NCBI GenBank assembly: GCA_038230515.1
Contig: JBBRND010000024.1
Coordinates: 7,363 to 71,362 of the forward strand
From: JAPLDB01 sp038230515
Lineage (GTDB): Bacteria; Bacteroidota; Bacteroidia; AKYH767-A; 2013-40CM-41-45
Reading direction: 5' to 3'
DNA length: 64,000 nucleotides
Part shown: positions 26,401-35,434 of the stretch, piece by piece
How positions within the stretch are numbered: position 1 is the first letter of the stretch
How the letters are laid out: every line of letters begins with the position of its first letter
Notes under the pieces: generated by a model
Databases searched by the model: none
What the model was told of the DNA's origin: nothing
What the model saw: only the letters and a program-made list of their open reading frames with translations
Made by a program: the position numbers and the translations under genes

Positions 26401-26429
26401 AAATGCCTGTGCTTGTCGCACGGGCATTT
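26401..26429 (-). terminator. Strong terminator-like hairpin
   Basis: AAATGCCTGTGC (26401-26412) pairs with GCACGGGCATTT (26418-26429) with one G-T pair; A- and T-rich flanks make it usable from both strands, most likely for the minus-strand gene that ends at 26448. Confidence 0.8.
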
Positions 26430-26447
26430 CATTGCTATGTTTCTCTA

Positions 26448-26903
26448 TTAGAATGGCGGTTTGGGAACCGCCATAAGTTCTTTGAGGTAAATAAGATATG
26501 TTCTTGCAATCTTAGCATAACTTCCACTCATTTCTTTTCGATTACTCGCGAACTGCTTTCGATATTTTACGACTGAATGATTATTGCTCAAGAAAGAAAG
26601 GGATGCACGATTGTTTACCGATAATATTAGGCATCCTTCATCATTGTAATTCTGATCTGTCTTGAAATACAATCCAGTTACAGTTGATGGAAAATCTATG
26701 CGTACCAAGTTTCCGTAATCAAGTGATAGTAATTCTTCCGTTCCTTTATGGAAGACGCTGGCGAGGTTATAGGGGTTTTCTACGAACATTTTGTTTTTGA
26801 ATGGAGCAGTTAAAAGTTTTATCCATTCTTTCAGGTTCTCAGCATTGTCCTGGCTATTCAGCAATAGCTGAATCTCCTTTGATGGTTTATTGATTTTTTT
26901 CAT
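26448..26903 (-). CDS. Hypothetical protein, 151 aa
   Basis: A 151-residue, mixed helix/strand protein with no family recognised; key stretches are LSLDYGNLVRIDFPST and GCLILSVNNRASLSFLS. It has its own terminator and an upstream region with inverted repeats (26915-27011). Confidence 0.55.
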   Translation of the reverse strand: MKKINKPSKEIQLLLNSQDNAENLKEWIKLLTAPFKNKMFVENPYNLASVFHKGTEELLSLDYGNLVRIDFPSTVTGLYFKTDQNYNDEGCLILSVNNRASLSFLSNNHSVVKYRKQFASNRKEMSGSYAKIARTYLIYLKELMAVPKPPF

Positions 26904-27183
26904 TTTGTATAAATTTAGGGTAGAACGTTAGTGAACTATCTTAACCCTCAAAAAAGGCTTAGAAAGTCCACCAACACCTAAGATACAAAGCTTAAAAACA
27001 ATCTACCCTAAGTATAGCTTACATATAACTGATTGTCAAGCATTTAATTATTTTTCATTCTGAAGCAAAAGGTTGAAGCAAACACTTAAATGACTCTAAT
27101 GAACGTTAGAGATTACTTCAGATTACTCAATGGCACGCGATCTTTGCATTGCTTTGTTTCTTAAACGTAAAAACGTAATTACA
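26904..27183. promoter_or_regulatory. Divergent intergenic region with inverted and direct repeats
   Basis: TTAGGGTAGA (26915-26924) and TCTACCCTAA (27002-27011) form a perfect 10-bp inverted repeat 77 bases apart. GAACGTTAG occurs as a direct repeat near 26923 and 27100. This region separates two divergent transcription units and likely holds both promoters and a shared regulator site. Confidence 0.55.
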
Positions 27184-27981
27184 ATGAAATTGTTTTTGGA
27201 TGATTTGGAAATAGGAAAATCAAATTTAACAGAGAGTATAAGAAAAGTAACTCTTGAATTGCAAAATCACCCTCTTTATAGATCAGTCAAGACACTGGAA
27301 GATGTCAAAACCTATATGGAGTACCAAGTATGGTGTGTCTGGGATTTCATGGCGCTGCTTAAGTCGTTGCAAAGAGGATTACTCAATAATGATATTGAAT
27401 GGCTTCCACCGTTTGACGGGAGTATTGGAGCTTTCATTTATGAGATTCTTTTAACTGAAGAGACAGACATAACAGATGTTGGACGGGGACATGCAAGTCA
27501 TTTTGAAACCTATGTAAAAGCTATGCGGCAAGCAGAGGCAAACACAAAGCCGATTGACATTTTTATTGAAAATCTTCAATCAGGTAAAAAGTTCGATAAA
27601 GCTATTGAGGGAACTGAAATTCCGTCTCCTGCACTTGAGTTTGTGCAAAACACTTTGAAATATGCTCATTCAGAATTGCATAAGGCGGTGTCTGTTTTTT
27701 GCTTAAGCAGGGAAGGTATAATTCCAGGAATGTTTAAAACATTCTTGGAAAATTTCAAATTAGAAAATAATCTTTCAACCTTTCTTTGGTATTTAGAACG
27801 TCATATTGACGTTGATTCAGAAAGTCATGGACCTTTAAGTGTAAAATTGTTCTCTAAAGTCGTAGGTACTGAAAAACATAAACTCGATGCAGCACTAGAG
27901 GCTGCTTTGGACGCCCTTCATGCACGATTGAAATTTCTTGATTCCATTCTTTATAATATAGAGCAAAATAAAAATAAATAA
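27184..27981 (+). CDS. DUF3050 family protein (heme-oxygenase-like fold, probable metal oxidase)
   Basis: A ~265-residue protein from the ATG at 27184; an earlier ATG at 27130 would add 18 residues that do not look family-like. It matches DUF3050: NHPLYRSVKTLEDVKTYME, VWCVWDFMALLKSLQ, EETDITD, GHASHFETYVKAM, LSREGIIPGMF and LERHIDVDSESHGP. The histidines and glutamates in these motifs are the kind that bind two metals in heme-oxygenase-like diiron enzymes. Role: an unknown oxidation, possibly of an amino-acid-like substrate, given the transporter that follows. Stop codon and the next start are 1 base apart. Confidence 0.85.
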   Translation: MKLFLDDLEIGKSNLTESIRKVTLELQNHPLYRSVKTLEDVKTYMEYQVWCVWDFMALLKSLQRGLLNNDIEWLPPFDGSIGAFIYEILLTEETDITDVGRGHASHFETYVKAMRQAEANTKPIDIFIENLQSGKKFDKAIEGTEIPSPALEFVQNTLKYAHSELHKAVSVFCLSREGIIPGMFKTFLENFKLENNLSTFLWYLERHIDVDSESHGPLSVKLFSKVVGTEKHKLDAALEAALDALHARLKFLDSILYNIEQNKNK

Positions 27982-27982
27982 A

Positions 27983-28855
27983 ATGAAAAAAATAAAATTA
28001 ATATCGTTAGGCATTGTTATACTTATAAGTTATCTTTTCGCAGGATGCAGGGATGGAAATGAGCCACTGGTTAAGACGCAGAGCAATCTTTCAGTTTATG
28101 ATCGAGTTTTAAAAGATTCTGTCATCCGATGTGGCTATACGATCTATCCTCCTGGCTGCTTGAAGGACTCTTCTGGTAAATTAGCAGGTGTGTTTGTTGA
28201 AACACTTGAAAAAGCCGCAGCTGATTTAGGATTAAAAGTGCGGTGGGCAGAGGAGGTTGGATGGGAAACGCAAATTCAGGGACTTGAAAATGATCGATAC
28301 GATATGATCGGCAGTTCAGTTTGGGCAAATCCGAAAAGAGCGAAACTCACAACTCTGACAATTCCACTCTATTTTAGTCCCATTGACATTTATGTTCGTA
28401 GTGATGATAACCGTTTCAATGATGTGAGGGATTGGAGTATTTTGAATAATGAGCAATATAAGATTTCTGTTGTTGACGGTGGTACAGGTAATGTAATTCG
28501 CAAAAACCGTTTTCCTAAAGCAACGGCAGTTTCACTGCCAGAAAATACTGACTTCGGAACTTCTTTTCTTGATGTGGTGAATAAGAAAGCCGACTTTCTT
28601 TTAATGGAACCCTTTCAAGCAAGCAAGTTTATCCAGAACAATGGTTATAAAGTAAAAAATGTATCGGAAAGAAAACCTCTCTACATTTTCGGCAACAGCT
28701 ATATGCTCAAACGGAATCAATCCGAATTTGAACATATGTTGAATACGGAATTACAAAACCTGATTAACAATGGTTTTGTAGACGATTTGCTTGCTAAGTA
28801 CGAAAAATTTCCAAATAGTTTTTTGCGTTCGCAAAAACCTTACGCTATAAAATAG
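27983..28855 (+). CDS. Amino-acid-type ABC transporter substrate-binding lipoprotein
   Basis: A 290-residue lipoprotein: KKIKLISLGIVILISYLFAG then Cys gives a clear lipobox ending at Cys22. The mature part follows the SBP family 3 pattern (RCGYTIYPPG, DSSGKLAGVFVETLEKAA, DMIGSSVWANPKR, DGGTGNVIRK). SBP3 proteins bind polar amino acids or similar ligands at the cell surface. It belongs to a four-part importer unit with the permease and ATPase that follow. Confidence 0.85.
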   Translation: MKKIKLISLGIVILISYLFAGCRDGNEPLVKTQSNLSVYDRVLKDSVIRCGYTIYPPGCLKDSSGKLAGVFVETLEKAAADLGLKVRWAEEVGWETQIQGLENDRYDMIGSSVWANPKRAKLTTLTIPLYFSPIDIYVRSDDNRFNDVRDWSILNNEQYKISVVDGGTGNVIRKNRFPKATAVSLPENTDFGTSFLDVVNKKADFLLMEPFQASKFIQNNGYKVKNVSERKPLYIFGNSYMLKRNQSEFEHMLNTELQNLINNGFVDDLLAKYEKFPNSFLRSQKPYAIK

Positions 28856-28859
28856 ATAC

Positions 28860-29525
28860 ATGAGTGTATTTGAAATACTTTCCAATCACCACAAAGAGCT
28901 CTGGTCAGGGCTGAAGGTTACCCTTCTCCTTTGTGGTTTTGTATATCCTATTGGAATTATCTTAGGTGCGCTTATTGGAATAGCAAGGTATAAGTGGAAA
29001 ATATTTGTCGGCATTCCCGGTTTTATTTTTTCGCTCATTATGTCATCAACTCCAATTTTGGTTTTACTTTTTTGGTTGCATTACCCGTTGCAATTCATGT
29101 TGCAGATTGTAGTTGACCCGTTCATCACTTCGGTTGTTGCGTTGAGTGTGATAATGACTGTGATTGTATCGGATCAGGTAAAAAATGCACTTAATGATTT
29201 TCCAGTACAATACTTGCTTTCTGCAAGAGCATGCGGTCTATCGAATAAGCAAATCGTAAATAAAATTCAATTGCCGATGATATTTCGACAAATGCTTCCG
29301 AATTTATTATTTGCGATGATTACGGTATTGCAGGCAACACTTTTCACGAGCATGATAGGAGTGAATGAAATTTTCAGAGTTGCTCAGCAAATCAACAGCG
29401 ACATTTATCAGCCAGTTCAAATTTACACGGCACTTGCAATATTTTTTATCGGTGTGTGCGTAGTGCTGAATATTTTGGCATTCTGGTTAAAGTCACAATT
29501 AAGATGGAGTTTTTCCGAAGTATGA
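28860..29525 (+). CDS. ABC transporter permease, HisMQ-type
   Basis: A 221-residue integral membrane protein with about five hydrophobic spans. The amino-acid permease pattern is visible, with ARACGLSNKQIVNKIQLPMI as the EAA loop and a PFITSVVALSVIMTVIV span. It is the transmembrane part of the importer and starts 4 bases after the binding protein ends. Confidence 0.85.
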   Translation: MSVFEILSNHHKELWSGLKVTLLLCGFVYPIGIILGALIGIARYKWKIFVGIPGFIFSLIMSSTPILVLLFWLHYPLQFMLQIVVDPFITSVVALSVIMTVIVSDQVKNALNDFPVQYLLSARACGLSNKQIVNKIQLPMIFRQMLPNLLFAMITVLQATLFTSMIGVNEIFRVAQQINSDIYQPVQIYTALAIFFIGVCVVLNILAFWLKSQLRWSFSEV

Positions 29526-29531
29526 TAACGG

Positions 29532-30260
29532 ATGTTAATGGGTAAAAACATATCAAAATCTATTGCAGGAAGAAAAATTCTTTTATCAATTGACGTTGAC
29601 TTAATCCCGGGAGAGGTAGTTGCTCTTGTAGGTTCCAGTGGAGGAGGCAAAAGCACATTAATACGCAATCTTGCTTTGCTTGAGAAACCAGATGCTGGTA
29701 AAATCATGATTGATGAAATGCAGTTTGATTTTCCGATGACCGGAAGGCCATTGCCCAACCACATTCACCCATTAGTTTCTGTAGTATTTCAACAATTTCA
29801 TTTGTGGCCACACTTAAAAATCATTGATAACTTACTGATGCCATTAAAGCAGCAGCACATATTTATTAATCAGATCGAATTTGATGAACTTACAAATTAC
29901 TTCGAAATAGATCATTTGCTCAATCGATACCCGCACCAAGTAAGCATGGGACAGAAGCAACGTATTGCATTTATCCGTGCAGTTTTATTGAAGCCAAAAT
30001 ATCTTTTACTTGATGAAATTACCAGCGCTCTTGACATCCAACATATCGGTAAAATGATGAGATTCATAAAGCGGCTTGCTGAAAAAAATACAGGAATTCT
30101 CATTGCTACCCACCTAATAGGGTTCGCTGCGAACATAGCTGATGAAATTATTTTTTTAAACGATGGAAAAATTGTTGAGCGCGGTGATAAAGTAATTTTA
30201 AGACAGCCGCGAACAGAGTTGTTTGCTAAATTTTTAAATTATCTTGAATATGAAAGCTAA
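29532..30260 (+). CDS. ABC transporter ATP-binding protein, GlnQ/HisP-like
   Basis: A 242-residue ATPase with Walker A GSSGGGKSTLIRN, Q-loop VFQQFHLWPHL, signature VSMGQKQRIAFIRAV, Walker B KYLLLDEITSALD and an H-switch ATHLIGFA. Homologous to the ATPase of polar amino-acid importers. The signature is VSMGQ instead of the usual LSGGQ, so it is slightly diverged. It completes the importer and overlaps the next gene's start. Confidence 0.85.
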   Translation: MLMGKNISKSIAGRKILLSIDVDLIPGEVVALVGSSGGGKSTLIRNLALLEKPDAGKIMIDEMQFDFPMTGRPLPNHIHPLVSVVFQQFHLWPHLKIIDNLLMPLKQQHIFINQIEFDELTNYFEIDHLLNRYPHQVSMGQKQRIAFIRAVLLKPKYLLLDEITSALDIQHIGKMMRFIKRLAEKNTGILIATHLIGFAANIADEIIFLNDGKIVERGDKVILRQPRTELFAKFLNYLEYES

Positions 30261-32160
30261 AGGTTATCACTTACCAAGATTAGATGCCAAAGTGGAAGAA
30301 CAAATATTAGGAATTCTTCACGAAGGTTCTGAAAAGGTTATTGAAATTCTGCATGAGCATTCAAGAGATTATATTGAAGAAGATAACGAAAAATATTTTG
30401 AAAAAGCGCTTGTTCAAATTGGAAAAACAGTTAGCAAAGTTGCCTCCTTACCTGAATTTAATTATGACCACACCAAGAAAAGAAGAATAGCCTTTCTACC
30501 TGGGTACACTACTAAAAAAAATAATCGCATTACCCATAAAATAAAATACAAAAAATGGCGAATTCCTTCTGATATCTCTTATGACATTATAGGCAAAAAC
30601 GATGTAGAACCTGTTAAAGAAGCCTACACTAACCAAGCATTGCTTTACTATTATCTCTTAGAGAATCATAAAGACAATTTTAGAAATGGCGGGACTCATC
30701 AGTTCCTTTTGGCAAATGCAATGACCTTAAAAGTCAATGGTGGATATAATTTAGACCTCCTTCAGGTTTATACAGGAAAGAAAAAATCAGATCACTTTGA
30801 GGAGCTTACTTTTTTAACTATCCAGGTTGACTTCGAAAAAATGGATACGGTTGAAAAGCTCTTTAACCATTTTAATAAAGTCTTGAATGAGGGCAGTCCA
30901 GTGGAACGTTGGCCACTGAGTGCAGAAGATAAAAAGGGAGACTTCACAAGAAATGCTGCTACATACAAAATGCGAGGTTATCTTATTTCGCTTTGGTATA
31001 AATTACTTCATGATACAAAGAAAGACAATATTGATAAGTGGTTTGAGGATTGTGGTGGACTGGCACAGGAATTGAAATTTGCAAAATTAAAGGAACGATT
31101 AGAGAAATTACAAAAGGAAATAAAACGGGATAATGGAGAGCATTATTCTTTTTGGTATAGTTTGGTATTTGAAGCATTGCCCGATTTTACGGTACCCGAC
31201 AAGAGACGTATTGAAAGTTTGGGATCAGCAATGCTTATGACTGATTTCGAGCTGAAACCATATTTTTTCTGTTGGATACAACCTTGGGTAAATCGAATGT
31301 ATCGGCATGTAAGGGATTTTGAAAATATAGGAAAGGCAATTGCGGATACTCAGGCTAAGTTGCGTAATGTCTACACGGGCGATGAGAAATATTTACCTAA
31401 AAAGGTCATGGGTGATCGGCTTTACAGTGTTAAATCTGGAAACAAGCATGTGCTAGAACTTATTTTTTATTATCAGGAATTGTTTGGAAAACATCAAGAT
31501 GAATATTTAGAGAAAATTGCTCCTGTTGCAAATGACATACTAAACTCAATCAACACTTTACATCTTATTCAAAGAACTTTACCTAAGAGCATTGAGAAAA
31601 ATAAAAAGTCTCTTGCAAAGAAAACTATTGAAATTATTGAATGCTCTGACTTTGCTACAGTAGCTCCAAATGCCATAGAGAGGATTGAATCAATCGAAGA
31701 AGTGATTATTAGGAATCTCCCTAACCCAAAGTTTGGATTTAACTCTGACTTACTAAATTGCGAAAATCGCTTAACCTTACCACGTTTTTATTTTAGGATG
31801 GTAGGACGACTGGTAGCATTAACACTGTACACAAAATGCAATTACACAATTAATCAAATCCAATCTTTTTTGACTAGAAAAGTTTTGATTTATAAGAATT
31901 CAGACTCCTCCAATGATAGCGATTTTCGCGTTTGCCGAATAAATTTTTTTATCGAAGGTTTGGTGAGTTCTGATGATGAACATAGTAGAAGGATAGCCAT
32001 AAGCGAAATTCAAAAACATTTATCTGAATTTGAAAAGGAATTTTTAGAAATGTGGTATAAAGATTTTTCCGCAAACACGCTAAATGAAGAAGTCCTTGCA
32101 ATCTGTAAAAATGATCGACTAAAGGAAATCTTGAGGAACGATTACAAGTTCCGATTCTAA
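30250..32160 (+). CDS. Unrecognised 636-residue protein of the DUF3050/ABC operon
   Basis: I use the ATG at 30250; an upstream TTG in frame is less likely. The start overlaps the ATPase stop by 11 bases, so it is translationally coupled. The protein is soluble and mainly helical, rich in Lys and Glu, with no signal peptide or clear catalytic motif. Stretches such as YRHVRDFENIGKAIADTQAK and CENRLTLPRFYFRMVGRLV stand out. I do not recognise the family. Its consistent position behind the transporter suggests it acts in the same pathway, perhaps as a synthetase or regulator. Confidence 0.6.
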   Translation: MKAKGYHLPRLDAKVEEQILGILHEGSEKVIEILHEHSRDYIEEDNEKYFEKALVQIGKTVSKVASLPEFNYDHTKKRRIAFLPGYTTKKNNRITHKIKYKKWRIPSDISYDIIGKNDVEPVKEAYTNQALLYYYLLENHKDNFRNGGTHQFLLANAMTLKVNGGYNLDLLQVYTGKKKSDHFEELTFLTIQVDFEKMDTVEKLFNHFNKVLNEGSPVERWPLSAEDKKGDFTRNAATYKMRGYLISLWYKLLHDTKKDNIDKWFEDCGGLAQELKFAKLKERLEKLQKEIKRDNGEHYSFWYSLVFEALPDFTVPDKRRIESLGSAMLMTDFELKPYFFCWIQPWVNRMYRHVRDFENIGKAIADTQAKLRNVYTGDEKYLPKKVMGDRLYSVKSGNKHVLELIFYYQELFGKHQDEYLEKIAPVANDILNSINTLHLIQRTLPKSIEKNKKSLAKKTIEIIECSDFATVAPNAIERIESIEEVIIRNLPNPKFGFNSDLLNCENRLTLPRFYFRMVGRLVALTLYTKCNYTINQIQSFLTRKVLIYKNSDSSNDSDFRVCRINFFIEGLVSSDDEHSRRIAISEIQKHLSEFEKEFLEMWYKDFSANTLNEEVLAICKNDRLKEILRNDYKFRF

Positions 32161-32323
32161 ACTCTGAGAGTTATTATTTTAATAAAATTACGACAGGTTA
32201 CTGAAAAACTTACAGGGGAGATGTATCCTAAAATTAACCCCACTTGCATCAACTAACTACCACCAGTTGTAGTTTTCATGCCATGTAGATAGGCGTTTTT
32301 TGTTCCATCAAAATATAGATCTG

Positions 32324-32590
32324 ATGGACGCCAACAAAAATCAACTTTCCACTTCACAGTTTTTACAAATCGCAGAGCAACGCTTGCCCATGCTCACTGA
32401 ACTCTTAGTACGTCAAGACGATCCGTATAGAATAAATTGGGTTGGCGGTTTGCTCTCTGTTTCAATTAAAAGAATGGAAATGGAATTAAAGAAAAATAAT
32501 TTTTCACAAGGACAAACTCAACAGGCGACTAACACACTTGAAGGATACCGTTCCGCGCTTTTATCATTTAAGAAAAACAATCAATACTAA
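32324..32590 (+). CDS. Small hypothetical protein (element end module)
   Basis: An 88-residue helical protein. The ATG at 32324 is chosen over the TTG at 32300. No family recognised. It is followed by the NYN gene. Confidence 0.5.
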   Translation: MDANKNQLSTSQFLQIAEQRLPMLTELLVRQDDPYRINWVGGLLSVSIKRMEMELKKNNFSQGQTQQATNTLEGYRSALLSFKKNNQY

Positions 32591-32601
32591 AAACAAAAAT
32601 C

Positions 32602-33177
32602 ATGATTACACTTTATAGCTCCGTTACAACTGCTGAGTTTTCCAATATCATGTTCCAACAAAAAAGTGCTGGAACGTCATATAATATTTCTCTAGTTAAG
32701 GGAAATTGGGCATTTATTGATATGCAAAATCTATATAAAGGAGTGAGGGAGAGAGGATGGAAAATCAACTGGAAGCGTTTTAGGGAGTATCTCGCGACAC
32801 ATTATAATATTACTCGTGCAATTGTATTCATGGGATACATTAGAAAATATGAATGTTTGTATTCTGTTATTAGGAGCGCCGGTTTTGAAATAGAATTTCG
32901 TGAGGTAAATGAATTATGTGACGGAACGATTGATGGCGGAAACGTGGATGCGGATCTAGCCTATTACGTGATGGACAATAAGGCGCATTACAATCGTGCG
33001 CTCGTAGTTGCAGATGATGGAGATTACAGCAAAATGCTTCAAAGTCTCCTCAGACAGGATAAGTTGGAACTTGTGATCAGTTCTCATTCCATAAAACAGA
33101 CATCAGAATTCATTAAAGCTGTACTGCCCAGGCATTTGCTTCTCAGTATAAATAGTATAAGGAATATCATAGAATAA
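32602..33177 (+). CDS. NYN-domain protein (LabA/DUF88-type RNase fold)
   Basis: A 191-residue protein with the NYN layout: WAFIDMQNLYKG near residue 36, VFMGYIRKYE, and DGGNVDADLAYYVMDN around 110-125 with several aspartates, then RALVVADDGDYSKML. The conserved aspartates are consistent with metal-dependent RNase function. The gene lies directly before an HTH gene and the integrase, so it may be part of the mobility module. Confidence 0.75.
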   Translation: MITLYSSVTTAEFSNIMFQQKSAGTSYNISLVKGNWAFIDMQNLYKGVRERGWKINWKRFREYLATHYNITRAIVFMGYIRKYECLYSVIRSAGFEIEFREVNELCDGTIDGGNVDADLAYYVMDNKAHYNRALVVADDGDYSKMLQSLLRQDKLELVISSHSIKQTSEFIKAVLPRHLLLSINSIRNIIE

Positions 33178-33190
33178 AATACAAATAAAT

Positions 33191-33538
33191 ATGGGACCAA
33201 TAATTACAATGAGCGAAGCCGCTAAACTACTTTCAAGAAAAGATGCTCGAAGCGTTCAACGGTGGTGCGATAAAAATAACGTAAAAATATTTTCAGAGGA
33301 TGGAACTAATCATAAGTACTTATTACGGTTTGAATTTGACCATGCGCGACTGAAAAAAATTATAGAATATCTTAAAGAGAAATATAAAGAGAATTGGCTA
33401 CAAGCATTTGCTGTGTACAAGAGCATGAATATTCCTGATGTTGCAGAAATGGAAGAGGTGGGTAAACGATTTATCTCACCACAAAAGGAGAAACTTTCAG
33501 AAAATGAAAAACAAATACTGTCAAGATTGACTTCATAA
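33191..33538 (+). CDS. Small HTH-type protein, possible excisionase
   Basis: A 115-residue protein with an N-terminal MerR/excisionase-like helix-turn-helix (TMSEAAKLLSRKDARSVQRW) and basic helices behind it. It lies 13 bases upstream of the integrase, the usual place for an excisionase or a regulator. Confidence 0.6.
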   Translation: MGPIITMSEAAKLLSRKDARSVQRWCDKNNVKIFSEDGTNHKYLLRFEFDHARLKKIIEYLKEKYKENWLQAFAVYKSMNIPDVAEMEEVGKRFISPQKEKLSENEKQILSRLTS

Positions 33539-33551
33539 AAACCACTGAGTT

Positions 33552-34967
33552 ATGATACGCCCTGCGATGGAAAAAGTACTGTTCATACCGCCCTCTAAAA
33601 AAGTGACTGGATTAAAAGTTTACTGTCGAGTCTGTAGCACAAATGTTGGAGCAACATGTAAGAAAAATGGAAAAATCATTCAGAAGTGTCCTCACCCTGA
33701 AGCACTACATTTTAAAATTTATGCACATGAACCAGGAACTAAGAATGTCAGAAGGACGAAAAATTTAGGAACGAGAGCGCTTGAGGAGGCGCGATTCGAG
33801 GCACTGCAATTTCGAAAAGAAGTTAAGTCAATTGGCAATAAGGATAAAACTGTTATAGAGTCATCGAATGAAAAACCGCAAACAGCAAACTCTTCATTTC
33901 TACTTTCGCATGCTTTGGCAAAACATGTATCGTGGCTTGGTGGGAACAATGTGCCGGCACACCGTAAAAAGTTCAGAAGCCAATCACATTTGAATGACAT
34001 CGAAAGGGCTTACCGCGTATTCATAAAGTGTTTAGATGAAAATGGGCGAGACACAACCAAGCTAACTGTACATGAGCTAAACGATGACGCGGTCGGGGAA
34101 GTCTATGATTATTTATTAAAGAATAAGAAGTTTTCAAACAGGAGTTTTAATAAGTACATCGGGTATTTCACATCCTTCATAAAATGGTATTCAGAGGAGT
34201 TTGATATTCCGATAAAGAACTGGTTCGAAAAAGTGGAGCGAAAAAAAGTTGTGTACAACCCTGAGGCAATCACAAAAAAAGAATTTGATGATCTTCTTGA
34301 ACAGCTATCAAAAGCGAATGGCAAATTAAAATATCCCCATGAAGATGACGCGCGGTATTTATATCGTTCATATTTACGCCCTGCTTTTCTTTTCGCGTTG
34401 CATAGCGGCAGAAGACGTGAGGAAGTCATTCAGGCAAAGTTCTCGGACATTATTGAGGAGAGTGATGGGAGTGCCTGCATAAAGATCGCTGACATTAAAG
34501 TGAACAGAATAAAGGGTTCATCATCCGAAGCGGAAAAGAAATACATCTACGTTCCAGTAACAAGAGCGCTGAGAGAATTATTGAATGAAACGGGATATGA
34601 AAAGTATAAGGGAACGGATCGATTCCTAATAGGGCCAGAAATTGAAAGAGACAGGAATAGGGTAATGAGTGATAATCTTTCCCGAGCGTTTAGTCATTAC
34701 TTTAATCAGGTTTCAGATAGAAAACTGACTTTTAAAAGTTTGAGAAAAACGTATGTCACCGCTGCTCATATTTTTACAGGAGGAAATGCAAAAGCTCTGT
34801 CGGGCCATAGTGGAAATGCGGTCGTGGAGAAAAATTATCTGGCGCAAAAAGTTTTGGCACAAGCAGCGGTGAATTTCGAAGTCTTTCCTGCGGAAATGGA
34901 ACGTAAGGATGAACTTGAAAAATTAAGAGAAGATTCAAAACAAAATAAAATAGAAATAGAAAAATGA
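33552..34967 (+). CDS. Tyrosine integrase adjacent to tRNA-Leu
   Basis: A 471-residue recombinase. The N-terminus has an unusual cysteine cluster (Cys25, Cys28, Cys36, Cys46, His48) that could bind zinc, in YCRVCSTNVGATC and KCPHPE. A core-binding domain follows (~120-225), then the catalytic domain with Arg287 (LHSGRRREEVIQ), an altered His position in KSLRKTYVT (Lys395-Ser-Leu-Arg398), His419 in LSGHSG and Tyr429. It lies beside tRNA-Leu(UAA) with the gene directed toward the tRNA, the classic arrangement for an integrated element. The His-x-x-Arg box is therefore Lys-x-x-Arg. Confidence 0.85.
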   Translation: MIRPAMEKVLFIPPSKKVTGLKVYCRVCSTNVGATCKKNGKIIQKCPHPEALHFKIYAHEPGTKNVRRTKNLGTRALEEARFEALQFRKEVKSIGNKDKTVIESSNEKPQTANSSFLLSHALAKHVSWLGGNNVPAHRKKFRSQSHLNDIERAYRVFIKCLDENGRDTTKLTVHELNDDAVGEVYDYLLKNKKFSNRSFNKYIGYFTSFIKWYSEEFDIPIKNWFEKVERKKVVYNPEAITKKEFDDLLEQLSKANGKLKYPHEDDARYLYRSYLRPAFLFALHSGRRREEVIQAKFSDIIEESDGSACIKIADIKVNRIKGSSSEAEKKYIYVPVTRALRELLNETGYEKYKGTDRFLIGPEIERDRNRVMSDNLSRAFSHYFNQVSDRKLTFKSLRKTYVTAAHIFTGGNAKALSGHSGNAVVEKNYLAQKVLAQAAVNFEVFPAEMERKDELEKLREDSKQNKIEIEK

Positions 34968-35138
34968 AAACAACTATTCGGGGTATTTATTCCGGTATCG
35001 TGGGGAACGCAAAGAAAAATTTCCGCACTCTGTTCCGCACTTTAGCCGCACTTTTTGAAGTATCGCTTCTGTTATTCTGGCTACGGAATGAAATAAAAAA
35101 AGCCTCAATAGGGCTGCTATCAAGGCTTCCATCGTTTG
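34968..35138. other. Integrase-to-tRNA junction (predicted att region)
   Basis: The element should end where the tRNA-Leu 3' end begins (35139). AAGCCT and AGGCTT near 35100-35134 may form a weak hairpin. A matching copy of the tRNA 3' end was not found elsewhere in the window, so the other attachment site is probably to the left. Confidence 0.5.
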
Positions 35139-35222
35139 TACCCGGGACGGGAATTGAACCCGTACGGCCTCGCGGCCACAGGATTTTAAGTCCTGCGTGT
35201 CTACCAATTCCACCACCCAGGC
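35139..35222 (-). tRNA. tRNA-Leu (anticodon UAA)
   Basis: An 84-base cloverleaf with long variable arm (GGCCGCGAGGCC). The anticodon loop CTTAAAA gives UAA. TTCAATT is the T-loop. CCA is not encoded. Its 3' half is the inferred integration target of the element on its left. Confidence 0.95.
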
Positions 35223-35237
35223 AGAAAAAAATTAATC

Positions 35238-35280
35238 GTTAATCGTTAATGGCAATTCCTATTAACTATTAACGATTAAC
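35238..35280. repeat. Perfect inverted repeat between two tRNA genes
   Basis: GTTAATCGTTAAT (35238-35250) and ATTAACGATTAAC (35268-35280) are exact reverse complements over 13 bp across a 17-base loop. It may be a processing or terminator hairpin for the tRNA transcript. Confidence 0.7.
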
Positions 35281-35295
35281 ACTTTACTTTCAAAG

Positions 35296-35368
35296 AGCGG
35301 ATGACCGGGCTCGAACCGGCCACCTCGACCTTGGCAAGGTCGCGCTCTACCAAATGAGCTACATCCGC
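35296..35368 (-). tRNA. tRNA-Gly (anticodon GCC)
   Basis: A 73-base cloverleaf with acceptor stem GCGGATG/CATCCGC, D-loop TTTGGTA, anticodon loop TTGCCAA (GCC) and T-loop TTCGAGC. CCA is not encoded. Confidence 0.95.
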
Positions 35369-35434
35369 TTGTTTTTTGGGACGGCAAATGTATGTAAAAA
35401 TACAGATCAACAAAATCAGGTTTTTTGCCTGAAA

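Noticed and set aside
1..35139. Conjugation genes or a relaxase
   Set aside because: None of the usual motifs were found, so the element is probably only mobilisable or relies on partner functions.
34964..35242. A 92-codon ORF across the tRNA-Leu gene
   Set aside because: It runs through the tRNA and is a chance frame.
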